In this document: positions 11,001 through 17,683 of the stretch, piece after piece
Position numbering within the stretch: the stretch's first letter is position 1
Layout of the letters: each line of letters opens with the position of its first letter
Assembly: GCF_020905345.1 (NCBI RefSeq)
Contig: NZ_JAJJMO010000001.1
Coordinates: forward strand, 4,278,001 to 4,342,000
Direction: 5' to 3'
Origin: Flavobacterium pisciphilum
GTDB taxonomy: Bacteria > Bacteroidota > Bacteroidia > Flavobacteriales > Flavobacteriaceae
Length of the DNA: 64,000 nucleotides
Notes under the pieces: model-generated
Database searches by the model: none
Seen by the model: the letters and a program-made list of their open reading frames with translations, nothing else
Told to the model about the DNA's origin: nothing
Position numbers and translations under genes: made by a program

Positions 11001-13322
11001 ACCTGTATTGTACCAAGTATAAGTATAAGGACTAGATCCTCCTGTGACATTTGCTTGAGCCCAGCCGTTATTGCCTACATGACAAGAAACATTTCCAGAA
11101 TTGAATGATAATTCCAATTTAGTAGGTTCTACCATTTCTTTTGTTGTTGGAATTGCTGTTACTAAATCTGTAGTATTATAAGTTCCTTGTACTATGCCGT
11201 TAGCATCAATAATATTTAATGAATAGTTTCCTTGCGAAAGATTCTCAGCTGTTGCTGTTTTATGTTCTGACAATTCCTCCCAGAACCCTGTTATAGTATT
11301 ATATTTTGACCAAATAAAGGTATAGGGTAAACCATTATTTGCTGCTCCCGTAAATTGAATACCGCCGCTTACTGTTGCTTTTAAAATTCCGTCTGAGAAT
11401 TTATCTACATCTGATTCTGAATTTTCAGTGTTACAAGAAATAGGTTGTGTTTCTTGTAAAGTAATTTTAATTTTTTCGGGCTGCGTTAATATTTGAGAGG
11501 ACTCGATAATAGAACAGCCTTCTTTATTTATGGCGTTATTGTAATTTTTATCTTTTACAGTTAGTTTGTATTCTCCTTCAGGAGCATTTTCCAATGTAAT
11601 ATTGTATGTATTATCGGCAGAATTATACTGAGCTGTTGCAGGCATAACAACACCAATACTATTTTTCCATTCAAAACTATAGGATTTGTCATCATTAATA
11701 GTCCCACCAGATATGGCGGCAACTAATTTTCCGTTGGCCGCTCCGTAAAAAGTTGGATCATTTTTGAGGGTGTAGTTTATGTATACAGCATTCGCAGGTT
11801 GCTCGATTGTGACCGACTTTGATAATTCGGCTCCTAATTCAATTTTCCCATCAACCACTTTCTGAATTTTGGCAACACAGCCATTCATGTCTTTCACATT
11901 TATAGCATAATCAATAGATAGACCAGAAATGGGATATAAACCATTTATAGTATGAGTATTACTATTGGTATTGCTAAAAGGAATCCATGTGGTCCCATTG
12001 TCAACGGAATATTGATATCCTTTTCCTGTTCCACCTGATGCATTTATGGTTATTGTTCCGTCTTTACCGCCGTTGCATTTAACATTTGTTTTCGATAAAT
12101 TAAAATCGACGGGACTAGGTGAACCAATTGTAAAATAAGTTTTGATTTCTGTTGGTACTCTTGTATTGTAGCCATCATAAAATCCAATCAACTGAAACTC
12201 ATAGTTACCTCGGGCCAAATTGTTTCTAGTCATAAATTTATCTCCATCCATAACGACAGCTCCATTTACGTCTACAGGTGTACCAGTATCTGCATTAATT
12301 AAAGTGTAATTTAATTTCTCCTGTGGTAATAGTGATTTATCAAATTGTATTTTCACACTACCATCCTTGCTTTCGAAATCATAGCAGCTTACATTAGCAG
12401 GAAGAGCAGATGTTACTACAGGTGAGGTCTTTAAATATGTAAAAGGAATCTCGTTTGAATTCAAACTTTGGTGTGTTTTTTCTAATTCATCAGTATATGC
12501 TTCATTATAATGTGTAGTATAATTAGTAGCACAATTTTGGATACATTTAATCCAATTAGTAATTGGAAAACTAGGGCGACACTTACTGGTACATTCATTA
12601 ACTTTATAATACGCTTCTCTACGAGCATATCCTTTAGCCAGTTCACTTCCTGCATTACAATTCATATTTACCCAAACGTAAATAATTTTACCAAAATCCT
12701 CAGCTTTTAAAAAATCTTCACCTTTTATGTTTAGAACAGGCTTATTATTAAAAGCTGCCGGAATGTCTTTTTCAGGTTCGGTACCTACTCTATACTTCCA
12801 ATTGTAATAATTTGGAGTCAAATTATCGGGAAGTTCAATTTTCAAAACTCCAGTATCCCCCAAATATTGAGGCTCCGCTGGTTTATTAATAACAACAACA
12901 GGTTTAACGGTAACTGTTAATTCACGCAATTCACTTCCTGCATTAGCTTGATAAGATGAGAAACAAGTATTGGTAATACTCACATTATCATAATTTCGGT
13001 TTGGTCCGCCATTACAACCAAAAGTAGTTTCCCAACGAACTACTTTATGGAACTCTAAATTAACAATAGGATTATTTTTAGTAAAAGTTTCTTCATGATC
13101 TACTGGTTGATAAATTTTTCTTCCTTGAAAAAGATTAGAATGATTCCCATCCTGATAAGTTGCTCTGATATAAATTAATCCATCAATATCTCCGCATCCG
13201 TCACTATCTCTACTTTGATAACCTACAATATTTAACTTATATTTGGTGTCCCCAACTAAATTAATCTGTCCATATCCAAATACAGAAACCAATAAAATTA
13301 ACAATAAGTAAAACTTCTTCAT
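8058..13322 (-). CDS. Giant SprB-repeat surface protein with T9SS type A sorting domain
   Basis: The 1754-residue protein has a signal peptide (ends VFGYGQ). From about residue 410 to 1550 it consists of SprB-type repeats of the form CNGGNDGWAxxxVxGGTPPY...W...LxAGxYxVxxxDAxGC. The last 75 residues (PNPSNGNFKAIV, then PSGMYILVLETEQQTLVKKI) form a type A T9SS C-terminal domain. That domain directs transport across the outer membrane and anchoring at the surface. SprB itself is a gliding adhesin; the repeat alone does not prove adhesion here. Its position between an FN3 protein and a toxin, with gaps of 4 bases on each side, suggests a scaffold or delivery partner for the toxin. Residues 497-1420 contain three copies of a longer super-repeat. 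Confidence 0.85.
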   Translation of the reverse strand: MKKFYLLLILLVSVFGYGQINLVGDTKYKLNIVGYQSRDSDGCGDIDGLIYIRATYQDGNHSNLFQGRKIYQPVDHEETFTKNNPIVNLEFHKVVRWETTFGCNGGPNRNYDNVSITNTCFSSYQANAGSELRELTVTVKPVVVINKPAEPQYLGDTGVLKIELPDNLTPNYYNWKYRVGTEPEKDIPAAFNNKPVLNIKGEDFLKAEDFGKIIYVWVNMNCNAGSELAKGYARREAYYKVNECTSKCRPSFPITNWIKCIQNCATNYTTHYNEAYTDELEKTHQSLNSNEIPFTYLKTSPVVTSALPANVSCYDFESKDGSVKIQFDKSLLPQEKLNYTLINADTGTPVDVNGAVVMDGDKFMTRNNLARGNYEFQLIGFYDGYNTRVPTEIKTYFTIGSPSPVDFNLSKTNVKCNGGKDGTITINASGGTGKGYQYSVDNGTTWIPFSNTNSNTHTINGLYPISGLSIDYAINVKDMNGCVAKIQKVVDGKIELGAELSKSVTIEQPANAVYINYTLKNDPTFYGAANGKLVAAISGGTINDDKSYSFEWKNSIGVVMPATAQYNSADNTYNITLENAPEGEYKLTVKDKNYNNAINKEGCSIIESSQILTQPEKIKITLQETQPISCNTENSESDVDKFSDGILKATVSGGIQFTGAANNGLPYTFIWSKYNTITGFWEELSEHKTATAENLSQGNYSLNIIDANGIVQGTYNTTDLVTAIPTTKEMVEPTKLELSFNSGNVSCHVGNNGWAQANVTGGSSPYTYTWYNTGEGIIDVNKISHLTAGTYTVEVIDAKGCFTKGSIVISEPEFPVAIEYIDIFTPTFSGATNGRIVAKITGGTPNDDKSYYYQWKNSTGVLQTTTAELKDGFYTITLNGVPADDYFLTIKDKNYSEGTNQIINCSVLESKVVLTEPDPLKVVFEIVRTISCNTNNEFGNDKDTTPKDGQRDESQDGILVAHVSGGTPLASSVNNGLPYYFYWKKQQADGSWIALPNITSETASNLSHGSYALNIKDRNGIMLGTYVNNILTQEIDVTQLMQEPPKLAVTITHGDVFCNGGNDGWATANVVGGTPPYDYKWSNEVDIDKNTFLKAGKYWVFITDAKGCTTQESVTILQPVAPLAIKYTEVFNPTFYKATNGKIVVEVTGGTILPDNSYWFEWKNSTGITQTTTTTSFSNGIFTISLNGLPEETYSLTVRDANYNAATNKISCTVANSITTLDDPDPLEVTFEVVRTISCNVSNEFGNEIDANPQDNQRDESQDGILVAHVKGGIQLKADKNNALPYFYTWKKQQKDGSWTIWNDQDETAENLSEGTYALNIEDANGIKLGTYVNNVLVKEVDVTQYMPEPAKLNLTFTKGNASCNNGDDGWAEAHISGGTPPYTYEWTNGETTARIENITTNNYFVIATDAKGCVVQGSIFVGDPKGIFTTETVTNPTCYSGNDGSIELNVTGGNLPYNFLWNTGATTKDLNNLVAGNYEVTISCTDCCVYKKKFILKDPNPIVVDLGKDRTLCNDQVLDLDVTISDDKAQYSWTSTNGFTSNQAKVSLTKSGTYTVKVTSALGCIGEDEIIIKTNQMVISSEFLLSSQAYSDEEVILVNTSNPFGESTHWILPKGVSIVEQKEKYITLKFDTTGIYTIGLQQTQGDCFATYNKNITVEKRSTLPNAAIGSKFIIDFIVTPNPSNGNFKAIVTLENNSAINLRLFSTTGEFTTQKKDSGKKKYEVDFNTSLPSGMYILVLETEQQTLVKKIIIY
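9060..11815 (-). repeat. Three tandem ~310-residue super-repeats inside the SprB-type protein
   Basis: Three units of about 920-930 bases each repeat the same order of motifs: PTFxxATNGxIVxxxxGGT, then WKNSTG, then VRTISCN, then DESQDGILVAHV, then YVNN, then CNGGNDGW, then DAKGC. Unit borders are near 11815, 10905, 9975 and 9060. Units two and three are closest to each other; for example GAAATAGTACGAACTA occurs at both 9608 and 10531 on the plus strand. Copies this similar can recombine and change protein length. Confidence 0.7.
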
Positions 13323-13326
13323 AGGC

Positions 13327-15393
13327 TTAATATATAACTGTTAGGGTTTCGACTTTTGAAGGGCTATCATTTTCTAAATTAGGAATTAAATGATATTCAT
13401 ATTCCGAGTTTATATTTAAATTTTTATCTTCTATAGTAAATACAGTACCATTTAATTCTTTCCATAATGTTGGCGGCGTACCTTTTACATTTTTATAAAT
13501 ACTCAAACTGATTACTTTGTCCTTACTTTTATTATAATTCCATGTTAGGACTATTTTTTTATTCTCTCGATCAGGCAGTCCTTGCAAAAATGTAATTATT
13601 TTTACAGGTGTAAAATCCAAAACTTGTACCGTTATTATAGAATGATCTAATGATGACCACAGATTACTTTTGTCCCTAGCTAGAATAGCGTATTGATATG
13701 TCTTTTTATTCTCTACCCTGTCATCTGTATATTCCTGAATGGTGTCGTTTATTTGTTTAATCTCCAGCCACTTTTCCTGTCCTTTTTCTCTCCTTCTTAG
13801 ACTATATCCTACTACATCTTCACTAAAACTGCGTATCCACTTTAAGTGTACTTTTCCATCTTTATTATCATAGTCTTTAAAAATGGGTGCAGCAGGGGGA
13901 ATTTTATCGGGTTTATCTAAAACTAAAATATCTGATGGTTCTGAAATATTAAACCTCATGTCCTCTGCAGCAATTCTATAATACACTTTACTATTTGTCA
14001 TTTTAAGGCTCACACTGTCTTTGTAATTATTGCCTACATAGGATTTATGATAAATATCTACAAATTCTTCACCAGCATTATTGGCTTTTAAAATTCGGTA
14101 TCCACGCAAATCTTTTTCCTGATTTGTTTTCCATTTCAATCGCACCATTCCAAGACTATCAATTACACCTTCCAGCCCTATTGGTTTTGCTGGTGGTATA
14201 GAATCTACAGGTTGAACCAACATACTCTGTGAGGTTAAGCGCTGATTATTCTTACCAACTACAGATATGGTAAAATAATTAGATTGAAATAAAATTTCTT
14301 TATAATTGAGTTTTCTCTCCGATGGAGGAATCATTTTAGAAACTACTTTATAGGGACCTTTATCATTATCCGATAGGTTAATTTCATAGCCCTGAATAAA
14401 GCCTTCGGACGCTACAGGATATTCCCATTCCAAATTAACTTCATTAGAGTTCACTATATTATAATCTACAAGCCTTGCAGCGGTAACGATAGCAGCCACT
14501 CCAGTTGCAGTAATTGGTTTTGTTACTTCTCCCTTTTCTCCAAATGAAGTTATACCGTATAATCTATATTGATACATTTTATTGTTTACACTAAGCGTAT
14601 CAATATAATACATGGTTTTAGATGGATGTTCGTCTTTATCATTTAAGTTTACTAAAGGTGTAGTTGCTATTGGAGTATAATTGGTCCCATCAGAAGATTT
14701 TTCGACCATAAAAGAAGTATATATTCTTTTGAATGTTTCGTAATCCCAGGAAAGCAGTACTTTTTTATCATCAGGAATCGCAATAAAATCTGTTGGTGCG
14801 GGTAAAACACTAAAGTCTTTTAAACCGATCATATAAGAAGATTCTTTAACTTTTGGGCTTTCAAAAACACTTACCTGATAAGCATACACTTCATTGACTT
14901 TAACGTTGGTATCTACAAATCCCCAACCCGCTTTTACTGCACCAGTAAAACTCATATCGGCTGCATATAAAGCAAAAGTATACCGTTGATCCAGCTCATC
15001 AGCCATATTTACTATTTTAGCAAGTTCCCCTTCTTTGGCACCAGTTACCTCAAAACTTTCTCCGTAGATAGATTGTGCAATTATAGCCGCATTATTATCT
15101 TTTTGTGCTAAGTCAAGCCATGAATCCAGAGGTTCTGGAAGAAGTGGTTTTGGTGTAAGTACCATTTTTTCGGGTTTAGGCAAAATATTCCCATCTCGAA
15201 GTATTGTAGTTCGGGTAATTACAAATCCTTTTTTATTTGCTTTTTGCCATTCTATTGGAGAATTAATAGCCCAACGAATCAAAATCTTATCTTTTTGAGC
15301 CCTGGCATTGACCATGACTTTTGCGTCTTTGCTTTGACTGTAACCTAATGAACACGTAATAATTAGTAAGAAAAGTAATTTTATCTTCAACAT
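13327..15393 (-). CDS. Exported fibronectin type III repeat protein
   Basis: The 688-residue protein opens with a signal peptide (MLKIKLLFLLIITCSLGYSQ). It is built of about five fibronectin-III-like units recognisable by PxxPxxLxxxxxxxxxxLxW and by YxYRLYGIT/YRIAAED/YQYAILARD strands near each unit end. The units begin near residues 200, 300, 395, 495 and 590. FN3 modules are extracellular protein-protein contact domains; no enzyme motif was found. It is the first gene of the operon that continues into the SprB-type protein, toxin and immunity gene with gaps of four bases or fewer. It may therefore be an adaptor of the toxin complex. That role is inference; the domain call is fairly safe. 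Confidence 0.75.
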   Translation of the reverse strand: MLKIKLLFLLIITCSLGYSQSKDAKVMVNARAQKDKILIRWAINSPIEWQKANKKGFVITRTTILRDGNILPKPEKMVLTPKPLLPEPLDSWLDLAQKDNNAAIIAQSIYGESFEVTGAKEGELAKIVNMADELDQRYTFALYAADMSFTGAVKAGWGFVDTNVKVNEVYAYQVSVFESPKVKESSYMIGLKDFSVLPAPTDFIAIPDDKKVLLSWDYETFKRIYTSFMVEKSSDGTNYTPIATTPLVNLNDKDEHPSKTMYYIDTLSVNNKMYQYRLYGITSFGEKGEVTKPITATGVAAIVTAARLVDYNIVNSNEVNLEWEYPVASEGFIQGYEINLSDNDKGPYKVVSKMIPPSERKLNYKEILFQSNYFTISVVGKNNQRLTSQSMLVQPVDSIPPAKPIGLEGVIDSLGMVRLKWKTNQEKDLRGYRILKANNAGEEFVDIYHKSYVGNNYKDSVSLKMTNSKVYYRIAAEDMRFNISEPSDILVLDKPDKIPPAAPIFKDYDNKDGKVHLKWIRSFSEDVVGYSLRRREKGQEKWLEIKQINDTIQEYTDDRVENKKTYQYAILARDKSNLWSSLDHSIITVQVLDFTPVKIITFLQGLPDRENKKIVLTWNYNKSKDKVISLSIYKNVKGTPPTLWKELNGTVFTIEDKNLNINSEYEYHLIPNLENDSPSKVETLTVIY

Positions 15394-15406
15394 TCTATGG
15401 GTTTAT

Positions 15407-15434
15407 TTAAAAAGCTACAAAACTAGCTTTTTAA
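15407..15434 (-). promoter_or_regulatory. Toxin-operon promoter inside a perfect 11-bp inverted repeat
   Basis: TTAAAAAGCTA (15407-15417) and TAGCTTTTTAA (15424-15434) are exact reverse complements separated by CAAAAC. Read on the minus strand, TAGTTTTG (complement of 15418-15425) fits the Bacteroidota -7 box TAnnTTTG and lies 25-32 bases before the ATG of the FN3 gene. A perfect inverted repeat centred on a -7 box is a likely repressor site. It could alternatively form a hairpin at the 5' end of the mRNA. Confidence 0.5.
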
Positions 15435-15891
15435 TATTTAATTAATAATATTTTTACGTTAAAAACTCCCTAAACAAAGGGTTTTTGAAGTCTTTAGATA
15501 GAGGGAGATTTCTGTTTAGCAAAGTCGATTATTTAAATTACTTTTCTATTGTAAAATTTCAATAAATTGGATTTCTGTTGATGTAAAAAAAATCAGACAA
15601 ATGTATGTGGCTTTTTAGCTATTTGCAATACCCACTTTTAGTGATTTTTACGAATTTGATATTTTAGCATGATTAATTAGATTAACTTTCTTGTATTTAG
15701 TATTATATAGTATGTAAAATCAATAATTATATATTTAAAAATTGCACAAAGATAGTTTTGAATTTTAAATTAAATCGCTACAATAAGCCACAATAATACT
15801 ATAATATGGTTTTGTGATAGATGATTGAGTTAATCGGTATAAATAGCATGTAATTTAAACTTAAATTATTTCAATATATTAAACAAACCAT
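15435..15891. other. Divergent intergenic region, AT-rich, no gene seen
   Basis: About 450 bases separate the minus-strand toxin operon from the plus-strand histone-like gene. Stops are frequent in all frames and no ORF with coding character was found. The stretch should contain the upstream control regions of both units. Confidence 0.5.
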
Positions 15892-15899
15892 TAGTTTTG
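15892..15899 (+). promoter_or_regulatory. -7 box for the Hc1-like histone gene
   Basis: TAGTTTTG matches TAnnTTTG and lies 26 bases before the start codon at 15925. No clear TTG box was found at the expected upstream distance, so the assignment rests on one element and its position. Confidence 0.4.
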
Positions 15900-15924
15900 C
15901 TGCTTTAATTTAATATAAAATATA

Positions 15925-16101
15925 ATGAAAGATTTAATAGAAAAAATCAACACAGAAATCGAAACGTTCAAAGCAGAATCGGAATCTTTAATTGAGAAAG
16001 GTGTAAAAGCAGCTGGGCCAAGAGCTCGTAAATCAAGCTTAGAACTTGAGAAATTATTCAAAGAGTTTAGAAAAATTTCTGTAGAAGAAGCTAAAAAGTA
16101 A
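15925..16101 (+). CDS. Histone H1-like protein, Hc1 family
   Basis: This 58-residue gene reads MKDLIEKINTEIETFKAESE at the start. Later it has KAAGPRARKSSLELEKLF and ends FRKISVEEAKK. The AAGxRARKSSLELEKLFKEFRK core is the signature I know from small Hc1-like proteins of Flavobacteria. Such proteins are Lys-rich, helical and bind DNA in the nucleoid; here the charge is mixed, with many Glu residues in the N-terminal half. It is a stand-alone gene with its own -7 box upstream and a strong terminator 18 bases after the stop, which fits a highly transcribed small gene. Binding partners cannot be read from the sequence. Confidence 0.85.
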   Translation: MKDLIEKINTEIETFKAESESLIEKGVKAAGPRARKSSLELEKLFKEFRKISVEEAKK

Positions 16102-16118
16102 TCTTTTTGCTAAACAGT

Positions 16119-16146
16119 AAACCCCATCTAATCTAGGTGGGGTTTT
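16119..16146 (+). terminator. Rho-independent terminator of the Hc1-like gene
   Basis: AAACCCCA (16119-16126) pairs with TGGGGTTT (16138-16145) across an 11-base loop, and the right arm ends in a short T-run. It follows the Hc1-like stop codon by 17 bases. Confidence 0.8.
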
Positions 16147-16170
16147 GTATTAACATTCGTGATTTTATTG

Positions 16171-16779
16171 TTATAGACTATTTAGCCTTTTTTCCATTTG
16201 TTTTGCGATGAGTATTGAATCTATAGAGATAAAGAATAAAAAACCAATGATCATTGGAAATATTAGTGACCCCATTGTTATAAGAATATCTCCTATGCCT
16301 TGAGTTTTAAATTGATTTAAATAGAAATATGAAATAATTCCACCAGTAAAAAAAAATAGGGATAGTGAGATGGCAATGTTGGCACAAATTCTTTCAGTTT
16401 TACTTAAATTAATTTTTATTTCTGGACCATTTGAATCTAGGTGTTGTTTTGCTCTCTTGATTTTTGGCCATGTATAGTTTCCGCCTAGTTTATCTTTAAA
16501 AGAAATGTATTTTGGTATTGATTTCTCATTTGTATCAATTCCAGTTTGAGAAAAAAAGTACAACTCTTTCACATGAGGCTCAATAAATTTGGTTTTAAAA
16601 TCATCATCAAATTTATCAAGAGCAGAAAATGTTTCTAAATCATTTAGTACGTTTTTTAGATTTCTTCTTTGTAAAGAATCAAATAAATTTGATAATGACT
16701 GCTTTCCCAGTATAGCTGCAAGTACAGTTCCAGATACAGTTAAGACTGTTTTTACAATATTTTCATTTATTAAATCCAT
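16171..16779 (-). CDS. Small membrane protein of unknown function
   Basis: The 202-residue protein has a weakly hydrophobic N-terminus (TVLTVSGTVLAAILG), a charged middle of about 110 residues, and two clear membrane segments near the C-terminus (about 130-153 and 160-187). The C-terminal tail is charged (AKQMEKRLNSL). No family was recognised. The N-terminal ATG at 16779 is preceded by AT-rich sequence without a ribosome-binding motif, as is common in this phylum. It converges on the Hc1-like gene and shares its terminator region. Confidence 0.65.
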   Translation of the reverse strand: MDLINENIVKTVLTVSGTVLAAILGKQSLSNLFDSLQRRNLKNVLNDLETFSALDKFDDDFKTKFIEPHVKELYFFSQTGIDTNEKSIPKYISFKDKLGGNYTWPKIKRAKQHLDSNGPEIKINLSKTERICANIAISLSLFFFTGGIISYFYLNQFKTQGIGDILITMGSLIFPMIIGFLFFISIDSILIAKQMEKRLNSL

Positions 16780-16841
16780 ATCATTTTAATTAAGAGATTT
16801 TAACTGATTTTTTTAACTTCTTAATTTTTAATTAATTTGCT

Positions 16842-17165
16842 TTAATATTTTATACCATACTCTTTTTCGAAATCACTAAAAAGCTGAGATAAGGATGTTT
16901 CCTCTTTACGGCAAATTTTTATTATAGTCTTCAATGGAGGTATATACCCTTCTGGAGCATTTGCTATTTTTGTAATGGTAGATGTAGCTAAATCACATTG
17001 ATTAGCATAATTTGTCATACTGACTTTTTGACTAGCGGGATCTAATTTTTTTGGAAACCACTTTTTAGTAATGTAATTACATAAATTCATGTACATTAAA
17101 GCATCACTATTTGAAGTTGTGTTGGAAGGTTTTTTATTTACCACTTTTATAAAAGATTTTAACAA
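16842..17165 (-). CDS. Small helix-turn-helix (XRE-like) regulator
   Basis: The 107-residue protein carries a probable helix-turn-helix: MTNYANQCDLATSTITKIAN (about residues 50-70), followed by PPLKTIIKICRKEETSLSQLF, the third and fourth helices of a Cro/CI-type fold. The N-terminal 45 residues are basic and unassigned. In place of the usual Ser-Gln-x-x-A it has TNYANQCDLATSTITKI, so the recognition helix is atypical but spaced correctly. It lies next to the folded ncRNA candidate on the opposite strand. Its targets are unknown. Confidence 0.55.
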   Translation of the reverse strand: MLKSFIKVVNKKPSNTTSNSDALMYMNLCNYITKKWFPKKLDPASQKVSMTNYANQCDLATSTITKIANAPEGYIPPLKTIIKICRKEETSLSQLFSDFEKEYGIKY

Positions 17166-17182
17166 AATAAATCCATTAGGTT

Positions 17183-17208
17183 AAAAAAATCGTTCGCGCT
17201 TGCGAACG
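17183..17208. terminator. GC-rich hairpin with T-runs on both sides
   Basis: CGTTCGC (17191-17197) and GCGAACG (17202-17208) flank a GCTT loop. On the minus strand the stem is followed at once by T7 (complement of 17183-17189); on the plus strand a T-run starts 7 bases after the stem. It can act in both directions and insulates the ncRNA promoter from the XRE-like gene. Confidence 0.6.
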
Positions 17209-17229
17209 GTAAAGTTTTTTTAATTATAT

Positions 17230-17260
17230 TTGCTTGAAATCCAAATGGATTGTATTTTTG
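17230..17260 (+). promoter_or_regulatory. Bacteroidota-type promoter for the ncRNA candidate
   Basis: TTG (17230-17232) and TATTTTTG (17253-17260) are 20 bases apart and match the TTG / TAnnTTTG arrangement well. A second -7-like box, TATATTTG, lies at 17225-17232. Transcription would begin near 17266, exactly at the first hairpin of the folded RNA. Confidence 0.55.
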
Positions 17261-17265
17261 CGATA

Positions 17266-17442
17266 CTTCTAAATAAAAATATTTGAAGCATTCGCTTTGA
17301 ATCTCGGATAGAAAACTGGTAATTTTCATTGGAACGAGAGGATAAGTGGTTTTGCTCACGACCATGGCGTGGGCTCACTTGTTGTTCCAGGGTTATACCA
17401 GTACCTCTATTCGACATGTTGAGTTTCTGCGCCATTTTTTAT
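17266..17442 (+). ncRNA. Strongly folded RNA of ~175 nt, possibly 6S-like
   Basis: Two small hairpins open the RNA: CTTC-t-AAATA pairs with TATTT-GAAG (17266-17288), and ATTC pairs with GAAT (17290-17302). A long interrupted hairpin follows with these nested pairings: CGGATAGA 17305 with TCTATTCG 17406; ACTGGTA 17315 with TACCAGT 17396; GGAAC 17331 with GTTCC 17384; AAGTG 17344 with CACTT 17376; GCTCACG 17354 with CGTGGGC 17368. Two of the pairs are G-U on the plus strand and would be A-C mismatches on the minus strand, which fixes the strand. A T6 run ends the unit at 17435-17440. A long broken hairpin of this length resembles 6S RNA, but I could not confirm a family. It could alternatively be the leader of the SusC operon. 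Confidence 0.55.
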
Positions 17443-17457
17443 TTCTAAAGCAAATCT

Positions 17458-17563
17458 CTCATTTTTGGATTCTTAGCACCAAATTTTCATTGTTTTTTAG
17501 GCTCGTAATAATTTAATTAGTTCAACTAACCAAAATTTAGTGCCTATGATTCAACAAAAATGG
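17458..17563. repeat. Imperfect ~30-bp inverted repeat upstream of SusC gene
   Basis: The arm at 17458-17487 and the arm at 17532-17563 are imperfect reverse complements; the best part is AAAATTTxGTGC with AAAAATG at the far end. The centre contains TTAGTT-C-AACTAA (17517-17529), itself a palindrome. The region sits between the ncRNA and the SusC start and may be an operator or the ends of a lost small element. Confidence 0.4.
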
Positions 17564-17683
17564 TAGTCGATACCATACTCCACCTAACTTAACGCACAAA
17601 AAATGGCCCTCTAATTCGTCACCAAACTAGTATAGAGGACCGTAGCAAACAAAACAAACGTTTTACTTAACTAACCCAATATT

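Noticed and set aside
9060..11815. CRISPR or mobile-repeat interpretation of the repeated DNA
   Set aside because: The repeats are in frame, about 925 bases long, and encode SprB-type modules; there is no short repeat-spacer pattern.
17220..17435. Minus-strand 71-residue ORF (MAQKLNMSNRGTG...)
   Set aside because: It is antisense to the folded ncRNA candidate. The strand-specific G-U pairs and the plus-strand promoter explain the sequence better, and the peptide has no family.
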